Below, in pieces: positions 34,975 through 43,573 of a stretch of 64,000 nucleotides of DNA. Each line of letters begins with the position of its first letter. Positions within the stretch are counted from its first letter, which is position 1. Position numbers and translations under genes: made by a program. This DNA is from UBA12202 sp002691725 (GTDB lineage: Bacteria; Pseudomonadota; Alphaproteobacteria; Puniceispirillales; UBA1172): contig CBFIAU010000005.1 in the NCBI GenBank assembly GCA_965660675.1, forward strand, positions 62,001-126,000, written 5' to 3'. The notes beneath the pieces were generated by a model. The model saw only the letters and a program-made list of their open reading frames with translations, ran no database searches and was not told where the DNA came from.

Positions 34975-36573
34975 TTAATGCCGGAAATGCCGCATGCCAG
35001 TGAATACCATGGTCAAGTCACGCTCATCAGCGGCGGCAATAACGTCCTCATCACGGATTGAGCCGCCGGGCTGAATAACTGCGGAGACACCAGCATCAGC
35101 GGCGGCAATCAGGCCATCAGCAAACGGGAAAAAGGCGTCAGATGCGACAGCCGATTGCGCTAACGGGTTGCCCGTCATGCCAGCTTCTGCCGCCATGTCT
35201 GCGGCTTTTGCAATGGCGATACGCGCCGCATCTAATCGGCTCATCTGACCAGCGCCAATGCCTTTTGTGGCTTCATCCTTGGCGTAGACAATGGCGTTGG
35301 ATTTAACGTGTTTTGCGACTTTCCAGGCAAATATCATATCAGCCCATTCGCGCGCATCAGGCTGCCGTTTAGTGACAACGCGCAAATCAGCCAAGGCGAT
35401 TTGTCCGGCATCCGCGTTCTGCGCGAGGAAGCCGCCAGCAAGTGTTTTAATCATTATATGGTTAGGCGCCTCAGTTGGCATACCGCCAGTTAGCATCAGC
35501 CGTAAAGATGGCTTTTTAGCCAAAATAGCTTTTGCCGCATCATCAGCATCAGGCGCGATAATGACCTCAGTAAAGAGACTTGTCATTGCCGTTGCAAGAT
35601 CAGCGGTTAACGCCCGATTGAGCGCAATGATACCGCCAAAGGCACTAACCGGATCAGACGCTAACGCCGCTTCCCATGCCGGCATCAGATGATCAGCCAT
35701 AGCAACGCCGCAGGGGTTGGCATGCTTGATAATGGCAATCGCGGGGCGATCATATTCGGCAACCAATTCAAATGCCGCATCGGTGTCATTGATGTTATTA
35801 TAACTCAGCGCTTTGCCCTGGATTAGCTCGGCTGTCATGACGCCGGGGCGCGGCACCCGCTGCGCCATCCGATACAGCACCGCCGCTTGATGCGGATTTT
35901 CGCCATAACGCATCACCATATCAGCCGTGCCAGCAAGGCTAATCTCAGGCGTCAATGCTGACTGCCCCTGATCTTCTGTCATCCATGCGCTAATCATGCT
36001 GTCATAGGCGGCGGTATGGGCAAAGGCACGAGCCGCTAGGTGCCGGCGCGTTGGTTCCGTAATGCCGTGATGAGTATCCATATCATCCAGTATCTTTGCA
36101 TAATCCGCAGCATCTGTGCATATGGTCACGAAATCATGATTCTTGGCGGCGGCACGGATTATCGCAGGCCCGCCAATATCAATATTTTCAACCAAGTCAT
36201 CGCGGCTGGCATCTGGCCGTTTTAATGTATCGGCAAAGGGATAAAGATTGATGACAACCAGATCAATAGCAGCGATATCATGAGCTGTCATATCTGCCAT
36301 ATGCTGATCATTATCGCGGCGCGCCAGAATACCGCCATGGATAGCAGGATGCAGCGTTTTCACTCGCCCATCCATCATTTCTGCCATGCCCGTAACTTCG
36401 GCCACTTGGGTGACAGCAATCCCTGCCTCAGCAAGCAATTTAGCTGTCCCGCCAGTCGATAATAGCACTATGTTTTTGGCGGCAAGGGCTTTCGCAAAAT
36501 CAACGATCCCTGTCTTATCAGAAACAGAAAGCAATGCGGTGTTAATCGGTTGCGGTTTATCAGGTGTCGTCAT
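34975..36573 (-). CDS. purH: Bifunctional AICAR formyltransferase/IMP cyclohydrolase
   Basis: Carries out the last two steps of IMP synthesis. The 532-residue protein has the N-terminal cyclohydrolase domain (ALLSVSDKTGIVDFAKAL, LLSTGGTAKLL, MMDGRVKTLHPAIHGG) and the C-terminal formyltransferase domain with KHANPCGVA and SDAFFPFADGL. It is the last gene of an rsmB-heparinase-purH series on the minus strand, a familiar alphaproteobacterial order. Confidence 0.97.
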   Translation of the reverse strand: MTTPDKPQPINTALLSVSDKTGIVDFAKALAAKNIVLLSTGGTAKLLAEAGIAVTQVAEVTGMAEMMDGRVKTLHPAIHGGILARRDNDQHMADMTAHDIAAIDLVVINLYPFADTLKRPDASRDDLVENIDIGGPAIIRAAAKNHDFVTICTDAADYAKILDDMDTHHGITEPTRRHLAARAFAHTAAYDSMISAWMTEDQGQSALTPEISLAGTADMVMRYGENPHQAAVLYRMAQRVPRPGVMTAELIQGKALSYNNINDTDAAFELVAEYDRPAIAIIKHANPCGVAMADHLMPAWEAALASDPVSAFGGIIALNRALTADLATAMTSLFTEVIIAPDADDAAKAILAKKPSLRLMLTGGMPTEAPNHIMIKTLAGGFLAQNADAGQIALADLRVVTKRQPDAREWADMIFAWKVAKHVKSNAIVYAKDEATKGIGAGQMSRLDAARIAIAKAADMAAEAGMTGNPLAQSAVASDAFFPFADGLIAAADAGVSAVIQPGGSIRDEDVIAAADERDLTMVFTGMRHFRH

Positions 36574-36632
36574 GGTCGTGATCCATTAAATCTTGATGTT
36601 GATATGGCTGGTATTGCCTTTGCCTGTTTTGC

Positions 36633-38387
36633 TTATACTGGTTTAACCTGCTTGCGGGCGAGTTTCACAAACCCCCAGGATGTTTCCAGTTTCATATGCT
36701 CTCTCAACTCCGAAAGTGCAACTGAAATGACAATTTGCTGGCATCGTTGGGGATGTCCATTAATTGCGGTAATGCTGTCCTCAAGTGAAATATGGCCTTC
36801 TGAGCAAATGAACTTCCATGACGGCATATTAGCAGGAAGCTTGAGCAGTATTGTGCGGTTATTTGTCTGGCTGGCATGTATCCGAGGGTGTAAATGAAAG
36901 CGGATAATTGCCTCCGACGGGATGTTTCCGGGGTCACCTGTATAGCGAATAATATCCTGTCCTTTTAGAATATGACCGCCAGTCGCAAGATACAACTTTC
37001 TTTCATGCAATGCCCCGAACAGGCTTTGATAGCCATTATGTTCAGCAACGGCCAGGCTGCCGCCGCTAGCGGGGCCGTAATCAATCTTTGTTGCAATGGC
37101 TTGCCGCGGGGCGCGCATATGGCCGCTATTTCTACCAGCCATTGCCGGCGCGCGCATGGTGCTGGATGTTAGCTCAGTTATCTGGCTTGAATTAATCATA
37201 TCAATGCTCAGGGTTGAATGGGCAGATGTGCCTTTCATTAAATCTGCCAAATGCGGATGTGATGCCATCAGGTCATGATGATATCCGCTACTGATCAGAA
37301 TACGCTGTTTCTGGAATGAGAACTCAATCGCATTAGCGGCGGCATCAGCATCAGCATCAGGCGAAAGCAGATTGCCGTTTCGGGTCGGCGCAGTATTCAT
37401 GACAACAACACTTCGCCCGCTTGCCATCCGCATAAAGCCGCCTTGCGTCGCGTGCTGGCAGATTTTCCCGCGTGGCCCGCTTTTATCCAACACCAATTCG
37501 GTCAAGATAGGCGGCGCATCCATGCCATGCCGCATGGCCAGCAACGCATTATCGCCAAGCCGCCACATTCTGCCAATCGCACCCATCATAGCAATCTGCT
37601 GATCCAACCGCGCAAGATGATCGGTGATATCAGCCTCTGTTTGGGTTTTCTGGATAATGGCAAGGGCGTATCGCATGTCATGCAGAAAGCCAAGACAAGT
37701 CATATGCTTATCTATGCGGCGTGAGACATGACAGCCATCTTCCATTAGCAATTCATCGAGTGTGGCAAATATTTTGCTGGTAAGGGTGCTGATATCTGCA
37801 TCAGGCTGACGAAACGCGATATCCATCAATATGGCAGAATAGGCGTTTAGCCGGTCATCATTATCGGTCAGTCTGGATAAATCTTTTTGCAAGAAGCCAG
37901 ATTGTATAATCAGGCTGGTCAAAATCTGTATCTGCTGGCTTTCTGGTGCCGATTGGCCATACCAGCTCCATGTCAGGATAAGTGATCGGATGCGCTGGGC
38001 TAATCTGATCGGATGCCACGTTGCTTTTTCCCAAATGCCATGCTGCATAATCCAGTCGAGCAAATACCGCCGCGCATAAGTGCGTGCATTCTGGCCGCCA
38101 TATTCACGCATATCACGGAGCCATGCGAAATCATGCCAGCGTTGCTCTAGCATAATCAGAGGCGTTATTCCCGTTGCAAGAGGCTGGCCTTTATTGGCAT
38201 CGCCTTTCCATGGATCGGTGATGGGGATGTTATGGCTGGCAATATGCTGGCTGAGAGCCTTGCCAGATTTAGCGGCTTTTCGGTAATGCCATCTAAAAAA
38301 CTGACTGCGCCGGATGATTTGCGTGAACAAGGATATCGACCACTCTTTAGGAGGGCTTTGGCTGTTTATCATATTCAGCTTGGTCAT
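36633..38387 (-). CDS. Heparinase II/III family protein
   Basis: The 584-residue protein has an N-terminal alpha-helical barrel part and a C-terminal beta-sandwich (GGFMRMASGRSVVVMNTAP, SGYHHDLMASHPHLADLMKG). Lyases with this fold cleave acidic polysaccharides, but this version, always beside rsmB and purH in alphaproteobacteria and without a clear signal peptide, has no known substrate. Catalytic residues cannot be assigned with certainty. A gcatca triplet repeat (37342-37359) gives an Asp-Ala run. Confidence 0.8.
   Translation of the reverse strand: MTKLNMINSQSPPKEWSISLFTQIIRRSQFFRWHYRKAAKSGKALSQHIASHNIPITDPWKGDANKGQPLATGITPLIMLEQRWHDFAWLRDMREYGGQNARTYARRYLLDWIMQHGIWEKATWHPIRLAQRIRSLILTWSWYGQSAPESQQIQILTSLIIQSGFLQKDLSRLTDNDDRLNAYSAILMDIAFRQPDADISTLTSKIFATLDELLMEDGCHVSRRIDKHMTCLGFLHDMRYALAIIQKTQTEADITDHLARLDQQIAMMGAIGRMWRLGDNALLAMRHGMDAPPILTELVLDKSGPRGKICQHATQGGFMRMASGRSVVVMNTAPTRNGNLLSPDADADAAANAIEFSFQKQRILISSGYHHDLMASHPHLADLMKGTSAHSTLSIDMINSSQITELTSSTMRAPAMAGRNSGHMRAPRQAIATKIDYGPASGGSLAVAEHNGYQSLFGALHERKLYLATGGHILKGQDIIRYTGDPGNIPSEAIIRFHLHPRIHASQTNNRTILLKLPANMPSWKFICSEGHISLEDSITAINGHPQRCQQIVISVALSELREHMKLETSWGFVKLARKQVKPV
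37342..37359 (-). repeat. 6-bp in-frame repeat in the heparinase-like gene
   Basis: Three perfect copies of GCATCA on the plus strand encode a DADADA run on the minus strand. Confidence 0.65.
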
Positions 38388-38389
38388 TA

Positions 38390-38415
38390 CTATATCCGTC
38401 TACTATATTCGTCTA
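38390..38415. repeat. 13-bp tandem duplication upstream of the heparinase-like gene
   Basis: CTATATCCGTCTA (38390-38402) and CTATATTCGTCTA (38403-38415) differ at one base and fill much of the short spacer before the heparinase-like start. Confidence 0.75.
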
Positions 38416-38448
38416 CTGTGCCCGCTAATTATCCTCAAAGCCGAAACT

Positions 38449-39807
38449 TTAACGGCGACGAAATCGTGCCATAAAAAACCCGTCATTACCATGTGTCATC
38501 ATAGCATTGTCAGCATCTTTTTTGATATCCTTATCAGCATCAATAAGCGCATCAGGAAAAAGCCGTAAGAGATGGGGCGCAATGCCTTCATATGGCATGA
38601 AACCAGCGTAGGCTTGGGGGTCAATGGGGTCAGGAATGAGATCAGTTTCACGGATTATTCTGGCCGCAATATCCTCACCTTCTGCCCGAAATAAAGAACA
38701 GGTCGCAAAGATCAGAATACCACCAGATTTGAGCCAAGTGGCCGCCTGTTTTACCATACTCATCTGGATATCGCTTAACATGGCGACATCGGGGGTTTTC
38801 TGATGCGTTAATTTGTCAGGATTACGGCGGATCGTTCCTGTCGCTGAACAAGGCGCATCAATAAGAACAACATCAACCGCAGCTTGAGGTGACCAGTCCA
38901 ATATATCTGCCGTGATCACTTCAGCTGTCATATTTAATCGCGTCAGATTTTCTTTTAGCCTGATGAGCCTTGCTGCTGATTGATCAATAGCTGTGACATT
39001 GCCACCACCTGCGATACATTGCGCGGTCTTGCCGCCGGGCGCGGCACAAGCATCAATAACATGCTTGCCTTTGATGTCACCCATCATCCGCACAGGTATG
39101 GTTGCAGCGGCATCCTGAACCCACCATCTGCCGTCAACATAGCCCTCTAATTGAGCAGGTGCGCCGTCGCTTAACCGGATACTGCCTTGTGGCAACAAAG
39201 TGCCGCCAAGCTGTTCTGCCATATCGGCGGCTGTTTCCGGGTCAGCCATGGTCAGGTCAAGTGGCGGCGGCGTCAATAAGGCGGCCATAATTTTATCAGC
39301 CTGATCCATCCCCCAATCAGCGATTAATCGGGATTTAATCCAGTCGGGGAAGCCCGTGGCATGATCATCTTTCCATGCCTGAATTAAACTTGGATGTGTT
39401 TCAATGTCTTTAACACATCGCCGCAGGCTGGCATTAATCAGCCCATGCAGATGCTCAAGCCCAACCGACCGAATTAAGCGGACGGATTGATCAACCACCG
39501 CATGTGATTTGCCATCGAGCCAGATCAATTCCGTCAGCGCCAGCAACAAAATATAGGTGGCCATCTGCTGGCGGCCTTTTGGCGCGCGCGGAACATAGTG
39601 TCTTAACGCCAGCATGGCCTGCCCATGATAGCGTATGCTGGACGCCAATAGCCGCCGACAAAACCGGCGATCTCTAGGCTCTAACCTGTGATACGGCTCA
39701 TGATGTTCTAGCCATTCATCAAGCGCTTTGCCTGATGACATGATAGCTTTCATGCCTGCCAAGGCAATTTTTCTTGAAGGTTCGGGATGTTGATTTCTTT
39801 TGGCCAT
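38449..39807 (-). CDS. rsmB: RsmB/NOP-family 16S rRNA m5C methyltransferase
   Basis: About 452 residues from the ATG at 39807 (MAKRNQHPEPSRK). An N-terminal NusB-like helical domain precedes a SAM-dependent methyltransferase domain with DACAAPGGKTAQ, VLIDAPCSATGTIRRNPD (conserved Cys) and FATCSLF (second Cys). It methylates cytosine C5 in 16S rRNA. An upstream codon at 39876 would add residues unlike the family. Confidence 0.9.
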   Translation of the reverse strand: MAKRNQHPEPSRKIALAGMKAIMSSGKALDEWLEHHEPYHRLEPRDRRFCRRLLASSIRYHGQAMLALRHYVPRAPKGRQQMATYILLLALTELIWLDGKSHAVVDQSVRLIRSVGLEHLHGLINASLRRCVKDIETHPSLIQAWKDDHATGFPDWIKSRLIADWGMDQADKIMAALLTPPPLDLTMADPETAADMAEQLGGTLLPQGSIRLSDGAPAQLEGYVDGRWWVQDAAATIPVRMMGDIKGKHVIDACAAPGGKTAQCIAGGGNVTAIDQSAARLIRLKENLTRLNMTAEVITADILDWSPQAAVDVVLIDAPCSATGTIRRNPDKLTHQKTPDVAMLSDIQMSMVKQAATWLKSGGILIFATCSLFRAEGEDIAARIIRETDLIPDPIDPQAYAGFMPYEGIAPHLLRLFPDALIDADKDIKKDADNAMMTHGNDGFFMARFRRR

Positions 39808-39897
39808 GGCGCGATCATAGGCATAAGATCGGTTTTGTCCAGTTGCCAGAACAATATCCCCTTGTTCTTGGCGCAATAAGCGACCATATAGTTGAGT

Positions 39898-40119
39898 ATG
39901 ATGATGACAGATAACAATCAGGCTGACCCAAAAGCCCTAAACCCCGATACAGAGCGTGCCCCAGAGCATGCTTCAGAAAATGCTCCGGAACATGCTCCAG
40001 AGAAGCCAGAGAAGCCAGAACAGGATCAACCTGAACTAGTTGAACATGGTGGGCCGAAAGGACTTGAGCCAACGCGGTTCGGTGACTGGGAAAAAAACGG
40101 TCGGTGTTCCGATTTTTAA
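39898..40119 (+). CDS. DUF1674/SDHAF4-like succinate dehydrogenase assembly factor
   Basis: About 73 residues. The C-terminus GGPKGLEPTRFGDWEKNGRC is the signature of DUF1674, whose eukaryotic member SDHAF4 helps assemble flavinylated succinate dehydrogenase. The N-terminal half is low-complexity, with an 8-residue repeat APEHA(S/P)E(N/K) from a 24-bp tandem duplication. Three consecutive ATG codons (39898-39906) could serve as start. It is followed after 4 bp by the DUF1491 gene. Confidence 0.88.
   Translation: MMMTDNNQADPKALNPDTERAPEHASENAPEHAPEKPEKPEQDQPELVEHGGPKGLEPTRFGDWEKNGRCSDF
39958..40005 (+). repeat. 24-bp in-frame tandem duplication in the DUF1674 gene
   Basis: Segments 39958-39981 and 39982-40005 are diverged copies encoding eight residues each; a shorter 9-bp repeat (PEK) follows. 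Confidence 0.65.
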
Positions 40120-40123
40120 CCTC

Positions 40124-40465
40124 ATGTCACGTTTAACCACAACAATGCTGGTAGCAGGGGTGATGGCTGAGGCTAATCAAGAGCGTGTCACCATGGTGCT
40201 TGAGCATCGCGGCGATAATGATCGGGGTGCTATTCTGGTAAAGCTGGAAAATAGCGATGGCATGATGCGGGTTGAGGCGCGTCACCATGATCCTGATAAA
40301 GGCGCGGTTTGGGCGGCTATCCATCAAGATGACTGGATTGAAAGCCATGTTGCAACTGGCCTTGTTGAAAAACAAATGCGTTATGATGCAGATTGCTGGG
40401 TCGTTGCGATTGAAACGTCAAGAGGAACGAACCCCTTTGCTCAATATGACCGTGATCATATATAG
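40124..40465 (+). CDS. DUF1491 family protein
   Basis: About 113 residues from the ATG at 40124, which follows the DUF1674 stop by 4 bp. The pattern MSRLTTTMLVAGVMAEANQE, then GAILVKLEN and DCWVVAIE, fits DUF1491, a small alphaproteobacterial family without a known activity. A longer frame from 40040 would run inside the DUF1674 gene and was rejected. Confidence 0.8.
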   Translation: MSRLTTTMLVAGVMAEANQERVTMVLEHRGDNDRGAILVKLENSDGMMRVEARHHDPDKGAVWAAIHQDDWIESHVATGLVEKQMRYDADCWVVAIETSRGTNPFAQYDRDHI

Positions 40466-40493
40466 AATGATTGCCAGGATTTCATTTTGGCGC

Positions 40494-40536
40494 AATATTT
40501 GATTGTCTCAATATTTGATTATCTCAATATTTGACA
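40494..40536. repeat. 16-bp tandem repeat upstream of dusA
   Basis: CAATATTTGATTGTCT (40494-40509), CAATATTTGATTATCT (40510-40525) and a partial CAATATTTGAC (40526-40536). Sixteen is not a multiple of three, so this stretch is unlikely to be coding, which supports the downstream dusA start. Confidence 0.85.
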
Positions 40537-40583
40537 TTGACGATGCAATAAAAGATCATGTGGTTTATTGGGATGTATTCAAG

Positions 40584-41639
40584 ATGACGCAAGATACCAT
40601 TTCATCACTATCTGCTAAACTGGCATTGTCTTATGCCTCACATCAGTTATCGGTGGCGCCGATGATGGATTGGACAGACAGGCATTGCCGCTATTTTCAC
40701 CGATTGTTAGCCCCGAAAGCGGCGCTTTATACCGAAATGGTAACCGCCAATGCGATCCGCTTTGGCAATGTTGAGCGGCTCTTGGCTGGGCATCATAATG
40801 CTCCAAATTATCAGCCAGATCAGGCGATCATATTACAGTTGGGCGGTGCTGACCCTGACGCCTTGGCGGATGCTATTCGCATTGCTGAACCTTACGGTTA
40901 TGCTGAATATAACCTGAATGTCGGATGCCCTTCGGATCGCGTGCAATCAGGACAGTTTGGGGCGGCACTTATGGCTGATCCAGTTCTGGTGGGTGAGCTT
41001 GTGGCGGCGATGCGATCAGCAACAAAACGTCCAGTGAGCGTCAAATGTCGGCTTGGCATTGATGACATGGATATCCATGATGCGCTTGACCACTTTATTG
41101 ATACGATTATCGGCGGCGGTGTTGATCACATTATTGTTCATGCAAGGCAGGCCTGGCTTAAAGGGCTTAGCCCCAAAGAAAATAGAGATATTCCGCCGCT
41201 AAATTATGACCGTGTTTATGCTTTGAAACAGCGGCTTTTGGCGGCAGCAAATGATCTGCCGATCAGCATAAATGGCGGCTTTACGGATTGGCATGATATC
41301 CGTTTGGGGCTTGATCAGGTTGATGGCGTTATGCTTGGCCGTGCTGCGTATCAACAGCCAGCACAATTAGCGATCTGGGCGGCGCAGGTGTTTGGTCATG
41401 ATGCCGCCGATGCCAATATGGTCATGTCAGCGATGGCGGCATATGCAGACCATGAGGTTGCAAAGGGTGAACGGCTAATTGCGATCACACGTCATATGCT
41501 AGGTTTTGCTAGTGGCAGAAAAGGCGCAAGAAGCTGGCGCCGGACATTATCCGAAGAAGCCCGCGGTCAGGCCAGTGATGGAAATCTGATCAGGGAAGCG
41601 TGGAAAGCCCTGGAACTTGAACATGAGGAAGCGGCATGA
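40584..41639 (+). CDS. dusA: tRNA-dihydrouridine synthase A
   Basis: The flavoenzyme reduces specific uridines in tRNA. About 351 residues from the ATG at 40584. Landmarks: SVAPMMDWTDRHCRYFHRLL, LQLGGADPDALADA, the catalytic Cys in NLNVGCPSDRVQSG, VKCRLGIDD and IIVHARQAWLKGLSPKENR, which is DusA-specific. An earlier in-frame codon at 40503 lies in a tandem repeat and is not credible. The stop overlaps yciB by 4 bp (ATGA). Confidence 0.94.
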   Translation: MTQDTISSLSAKLALSYASHQLSVAPMMDWTDRHCRYFHRLLAPKAALYTEMVTANAIRFGNVERLLAGHHNAPNYQPDQAIILQLGGADPDALADAIRIAEPYGYAEYNLNVGCPSDRVQSGQFGAALMADPVLVGELVAAMRSATKRPVSVKCRLGIDDMDIHDALDHFIDTIIGGGVDHIIVHARQAWLKGLSPKENRDIPPLNYDRVYALKQRLLAAANDLPISINGGFTDWHDIRLGLDQVDGVMLGRAAYQQPAQLAIWAAQVFGHDAADANMVMSAMAAYADHEVAKGERLIAITRHMLGFASGRKGARSWRRTLSEEARGQASDGNLIREAWKALELEHEEAA

Positions 41640-42229
41640 ACCCCAATACAGAAACAGAGATTAAACAGCCTGAGCCAAAACCTAATAAGTGGCGATCTGC
41701 GTTAGAGTTTGGGCCGTTACTGTTGTTTTTTGGGGTTAATTATTTTTATGGTATCTATGCTGGCACCGCAAGCTTGGTTGGCGCAACCATTTTGGCATTA
41801 ATCATGTCATGGCATCTGGAAAGACGGATTCCAAAAATGGCGGCTATTGGCTGTGTCATGGTGGTGTTTTTTGGCGGCTTGACTATCCTGATGGAAGATG
41901 ATTTCTACATTAAAATTAAGCCAACAGTGGCAAGTCTGGCTATCGCTATCGCGATTATGGGCGGCTATATGCTTGGCATGAACCCGATCAGAGCCATGAT
42001 GGAACAACTGAAAATGCCGGACGAGTCTGGAATCTGGCGCGAGCTAACCTTCAGCTTTGTCGGAATGATGCTAACTATCGCCGCCGCAAATGAGCTGGCA
42101 TGGCGCAATTTGACCACCGAACAATGGGTTACTTTTAAGGTTTTTGGATTGACTGGAATATCATTATTATTTGGTGTGGTGATTATGTTTATTCTGCATC
42201 GTTATCAAAAAGATATGGATATAGATTAA
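41636..42229 (+). CDS. yciB: YciB/IspZ-family inner-membrane protein (septation protein A)
   Basis: The 197-residue protein has about five membrane helices and the family blocks FGPLLLFFGVNYFYGIYAGT near the start, FGGLTILMEDDFYIKIKPT in the middle and ANELAWRNLTTEQWVTFKVF towards the end. YciB takes part in cell-envelope and septum integrity. It is translationally coupled to dusA. Confidence 0.93.
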   Translation: MNPNTETEIKQPEPKPNKWRSALEFGPLLLFFGVNYFYGIYAGTASLVGATILALIMSWHLERRIPKMAAIGCVMVVFFGGLTILMEDDFYIKIKPTVASLAIAIAIMGGYMLGMNPIRAMMEQLKMPDESGIWRELTFSFVGMMLTIAAANELAWRNLTTEQWVTFKVFGLTGISLLFGVVIMFILHRYQKDMDID

Positions 42230-42246
42230 ATGAGCTGTAAAAATCG

Positions 42247-42343
42247 ACTTCAGATGGCGGCAAAAATGAAAACATGCCGAAACCAGATAACTAAATGTCG
42301 GAATTCTTTTAATCGTTTTTTTATTTTGAAGCAAATCTGAAGT
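42247..42343 (+). promoter_or_regulatory. Structured leader of the corrinoid C1 cluster
   Basis: A perfect 9-bp long-range pair, ACTTCAGAT (42247-42255) with ATCTGAAGT (42335-42343), encloses a small hairpin CGGCA (42258-42262)/TGCCG (42275-42279). CCGA (42277-42280) can alternatively pair with TCGG (42298-42301). A T-rich stretch with seven consecutive T follows inside the loop. The 3' arm ends 26 bases before the corrinoid start codon. It does not match the cobalamin or SAM riboswitch consensus that I know. Confidence 0.5.
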
Positions 42344-42369
42344 GTAATTTTTAATAGGTGAGGTCTGTC

Positions 42370-43059
42370 ATGTCCGATGAAGATGATATCATTCTTGAAG
42401 AATTAGATGATGATGAGCTTGTGCAACAGGTGCATGATGATCTTTATGACGGTCTTCAGGAAGAAGTCGTTGAAGCTGTCCATATTTTTCTCGGTCGTGG
42501 CTGGACGCCATATAAAGTTCTAACCGAAGCGTTAGTCGAAGGCATGACTATCGTTGGTATTGATTTCCGTGATGGTATTCTCTTTGTCCCCGAAGTTTTG
42601 ATGGCAGCTAATGCCATGAAAGCAGGGATGCAAATCTTGCGCCCATTACTTGCCGAAACAGGCGCCCCGCAACAGGGTAAGATGGTGATCGGAACGGTCA
42701 AAGGCGACATTCATGATATTGGCAAAAACCTCGTTTCCATGATGATGGAAGGCGCTGGATTTGAAGTGATTGATATCGGTATCAATAATCCGGTGGAAAA
42801 CTACATTGAGGCACTCGAAGAACACAAGCCTGACATCCTTGGTATGTCGGCGTTGTTGACGACAACGATGCCATATATGAAGGTGGTGATTGACGCGCTG
42901 GTCGAAAAAGGCATGCGTGATGATTATATCGTCTTGGTTGGTGGCGCGCCTCTGAATGAGGCTTTTGCGACATCTATCGGTGCCGATGCGTATTGCCGTG
43001 ATGCTGCTGTTGCGGTGGAAACGGCAAAGGCTATGGTCTCCGAAAAGCCGGCTGCCTAA
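42370..43059 (+). CDS. Methyltransferase cognate corrinoid (B12-binding) protein
   Basis: About 229 residues: an N-terminal four-helix cap region then a Rossmann-like cobalamin domain with the base-off His motif GDIHDIGKNLV (DxHxxG), SALLTTTMPYM and the LVGGAPLN loop. Such proteins carry a methyl group on cobalt between two methyltransferases. The first 36 residues hold 16 Asp/Glu and no Lys or Arg. The ATG at 42370 has a GGTGAGG ribosome site and is preferred over a GTG at 42358. It is first in a cluster of five C1 genes. Confidence 0.92.
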   Translation: MSDEDDIILEELDDDELVQQVHDDLYDGLQEEVVEAVHIFLGRGWTPYKVLTEALVEGMTIVGIDFRDGILFVPEVLMAANAMKAGMQILRPLLAETGAPQQGKMVIGTVKGDIHDIGKNLVSMMMEGAGFEVIDIGINNPVENYIEALEEHKPDILGMSALLTTTMPYMKVVIDALVEKGMRDDYIVLVGGAPLNEAFATSIGADAYCRDAAVAVETAKAMVSEKPAA

Positions 43060-43065
43060 CCTTTC

Positions 43066-43377
43066 GTGGCAAATTTAACCATTATATATTGGCGTGATAT
43101 CCCGGCACAGGTTGTTGCTGAGGAAGGTCGCGGTCGCAAGCGGCAACAAGCTAAAATTGAGCTGCCGCAACGCTTCGCTATTGCTATTGACGCCGCCGCT
43201 ATGCGCGATGGCGCTGATAGCACCGATGATTATCTGGCAGAATGGCGAAAATCCGACCCCGTGCCATGTGGTGATGATTTAGATGCAGAAGCAAAAACCA
43301 TGGCAACACAGCTAGAAGAAGACTATCCACAAGAGCGGGTGGCTAAACTGGTTGCTGCTGGCGGCTCAGAAAAATAA
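43066..43377 (+). CDS. Small 'virulence factor' domain protein of the corrinoid cluster
   Basis: The 103-residue protein begins with a GTG 7 bp after the corrinoid gene; no in-frame ATG is near. The pattern LTIIYWRDIPAQVVAEEGRG and QRFAIAIDAAAM fits the Pfam family misleadingly named virulence factor, which in alphaproteobacteria accompanies corrinoid and MetF-like genes. No activity is known; a role as a chaperone or adaptor of the corrinoid protein is inference from context only. No signal peptide. Confidence 0.75.
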   Translation: MANLTIIYWRDIPAQVVAEEGRGRKRQQAKIELPQRFAIAIDAAAMRDGADSTDDYLAEWRKSDPVPCGDDLDAEAKTMATQLEEDYPQERVAKLVAAGGSEK

Positions 43378-43573
43378 TTTCCTCGAAAACCATAATGGGT
43401 TTTTTCATTACCAGATATCTTTTAAAATTTTTTTAATATTAAATAAATGTGACCTTGTTATGAGGTCTTGTCGTAAATAAGAGACAGATTGCCGTCATCT
43501 GGCCAATGAGTCGAATAAATCCACATTAATGCTAGTTATAAAATTAGTCTTTTAGTTTGAGGGGACGAAAAGT
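43378..43573 (+). other. 196-bp spacer before the MetF-like gene with small hairpins
   Basis: AAAACC (43386-43391) with GGTTTT (43398-43403) just after the stop, followed by more T, resembles a weak intrinsic terminator. CAGAT (43485-43489) with ATCTG (43497-43501) forms another short hairpin. TATAAA (43537-43542) could be a -10 box, without a clear -35. A separate transcript for the following genes is possible. Confidence 0.35.

Noticed and set aside
35291..35692. 133-codon frame antisense to purH
   Set aside because: Shadow of purH codon usage; no family pattern.
40503..40583. Longer dusA N-terminus
   Set aside because: It would translate a 16-bp tandem repeat that is not frame-neutral and is not part of the conserved protein.
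42247..42343. Cobalamin or SAM riboswitch
   Set aside because: The B12-box and SAM-I/SAM-II core sequences that I know are absent; only an unclassified structured leader is reported.
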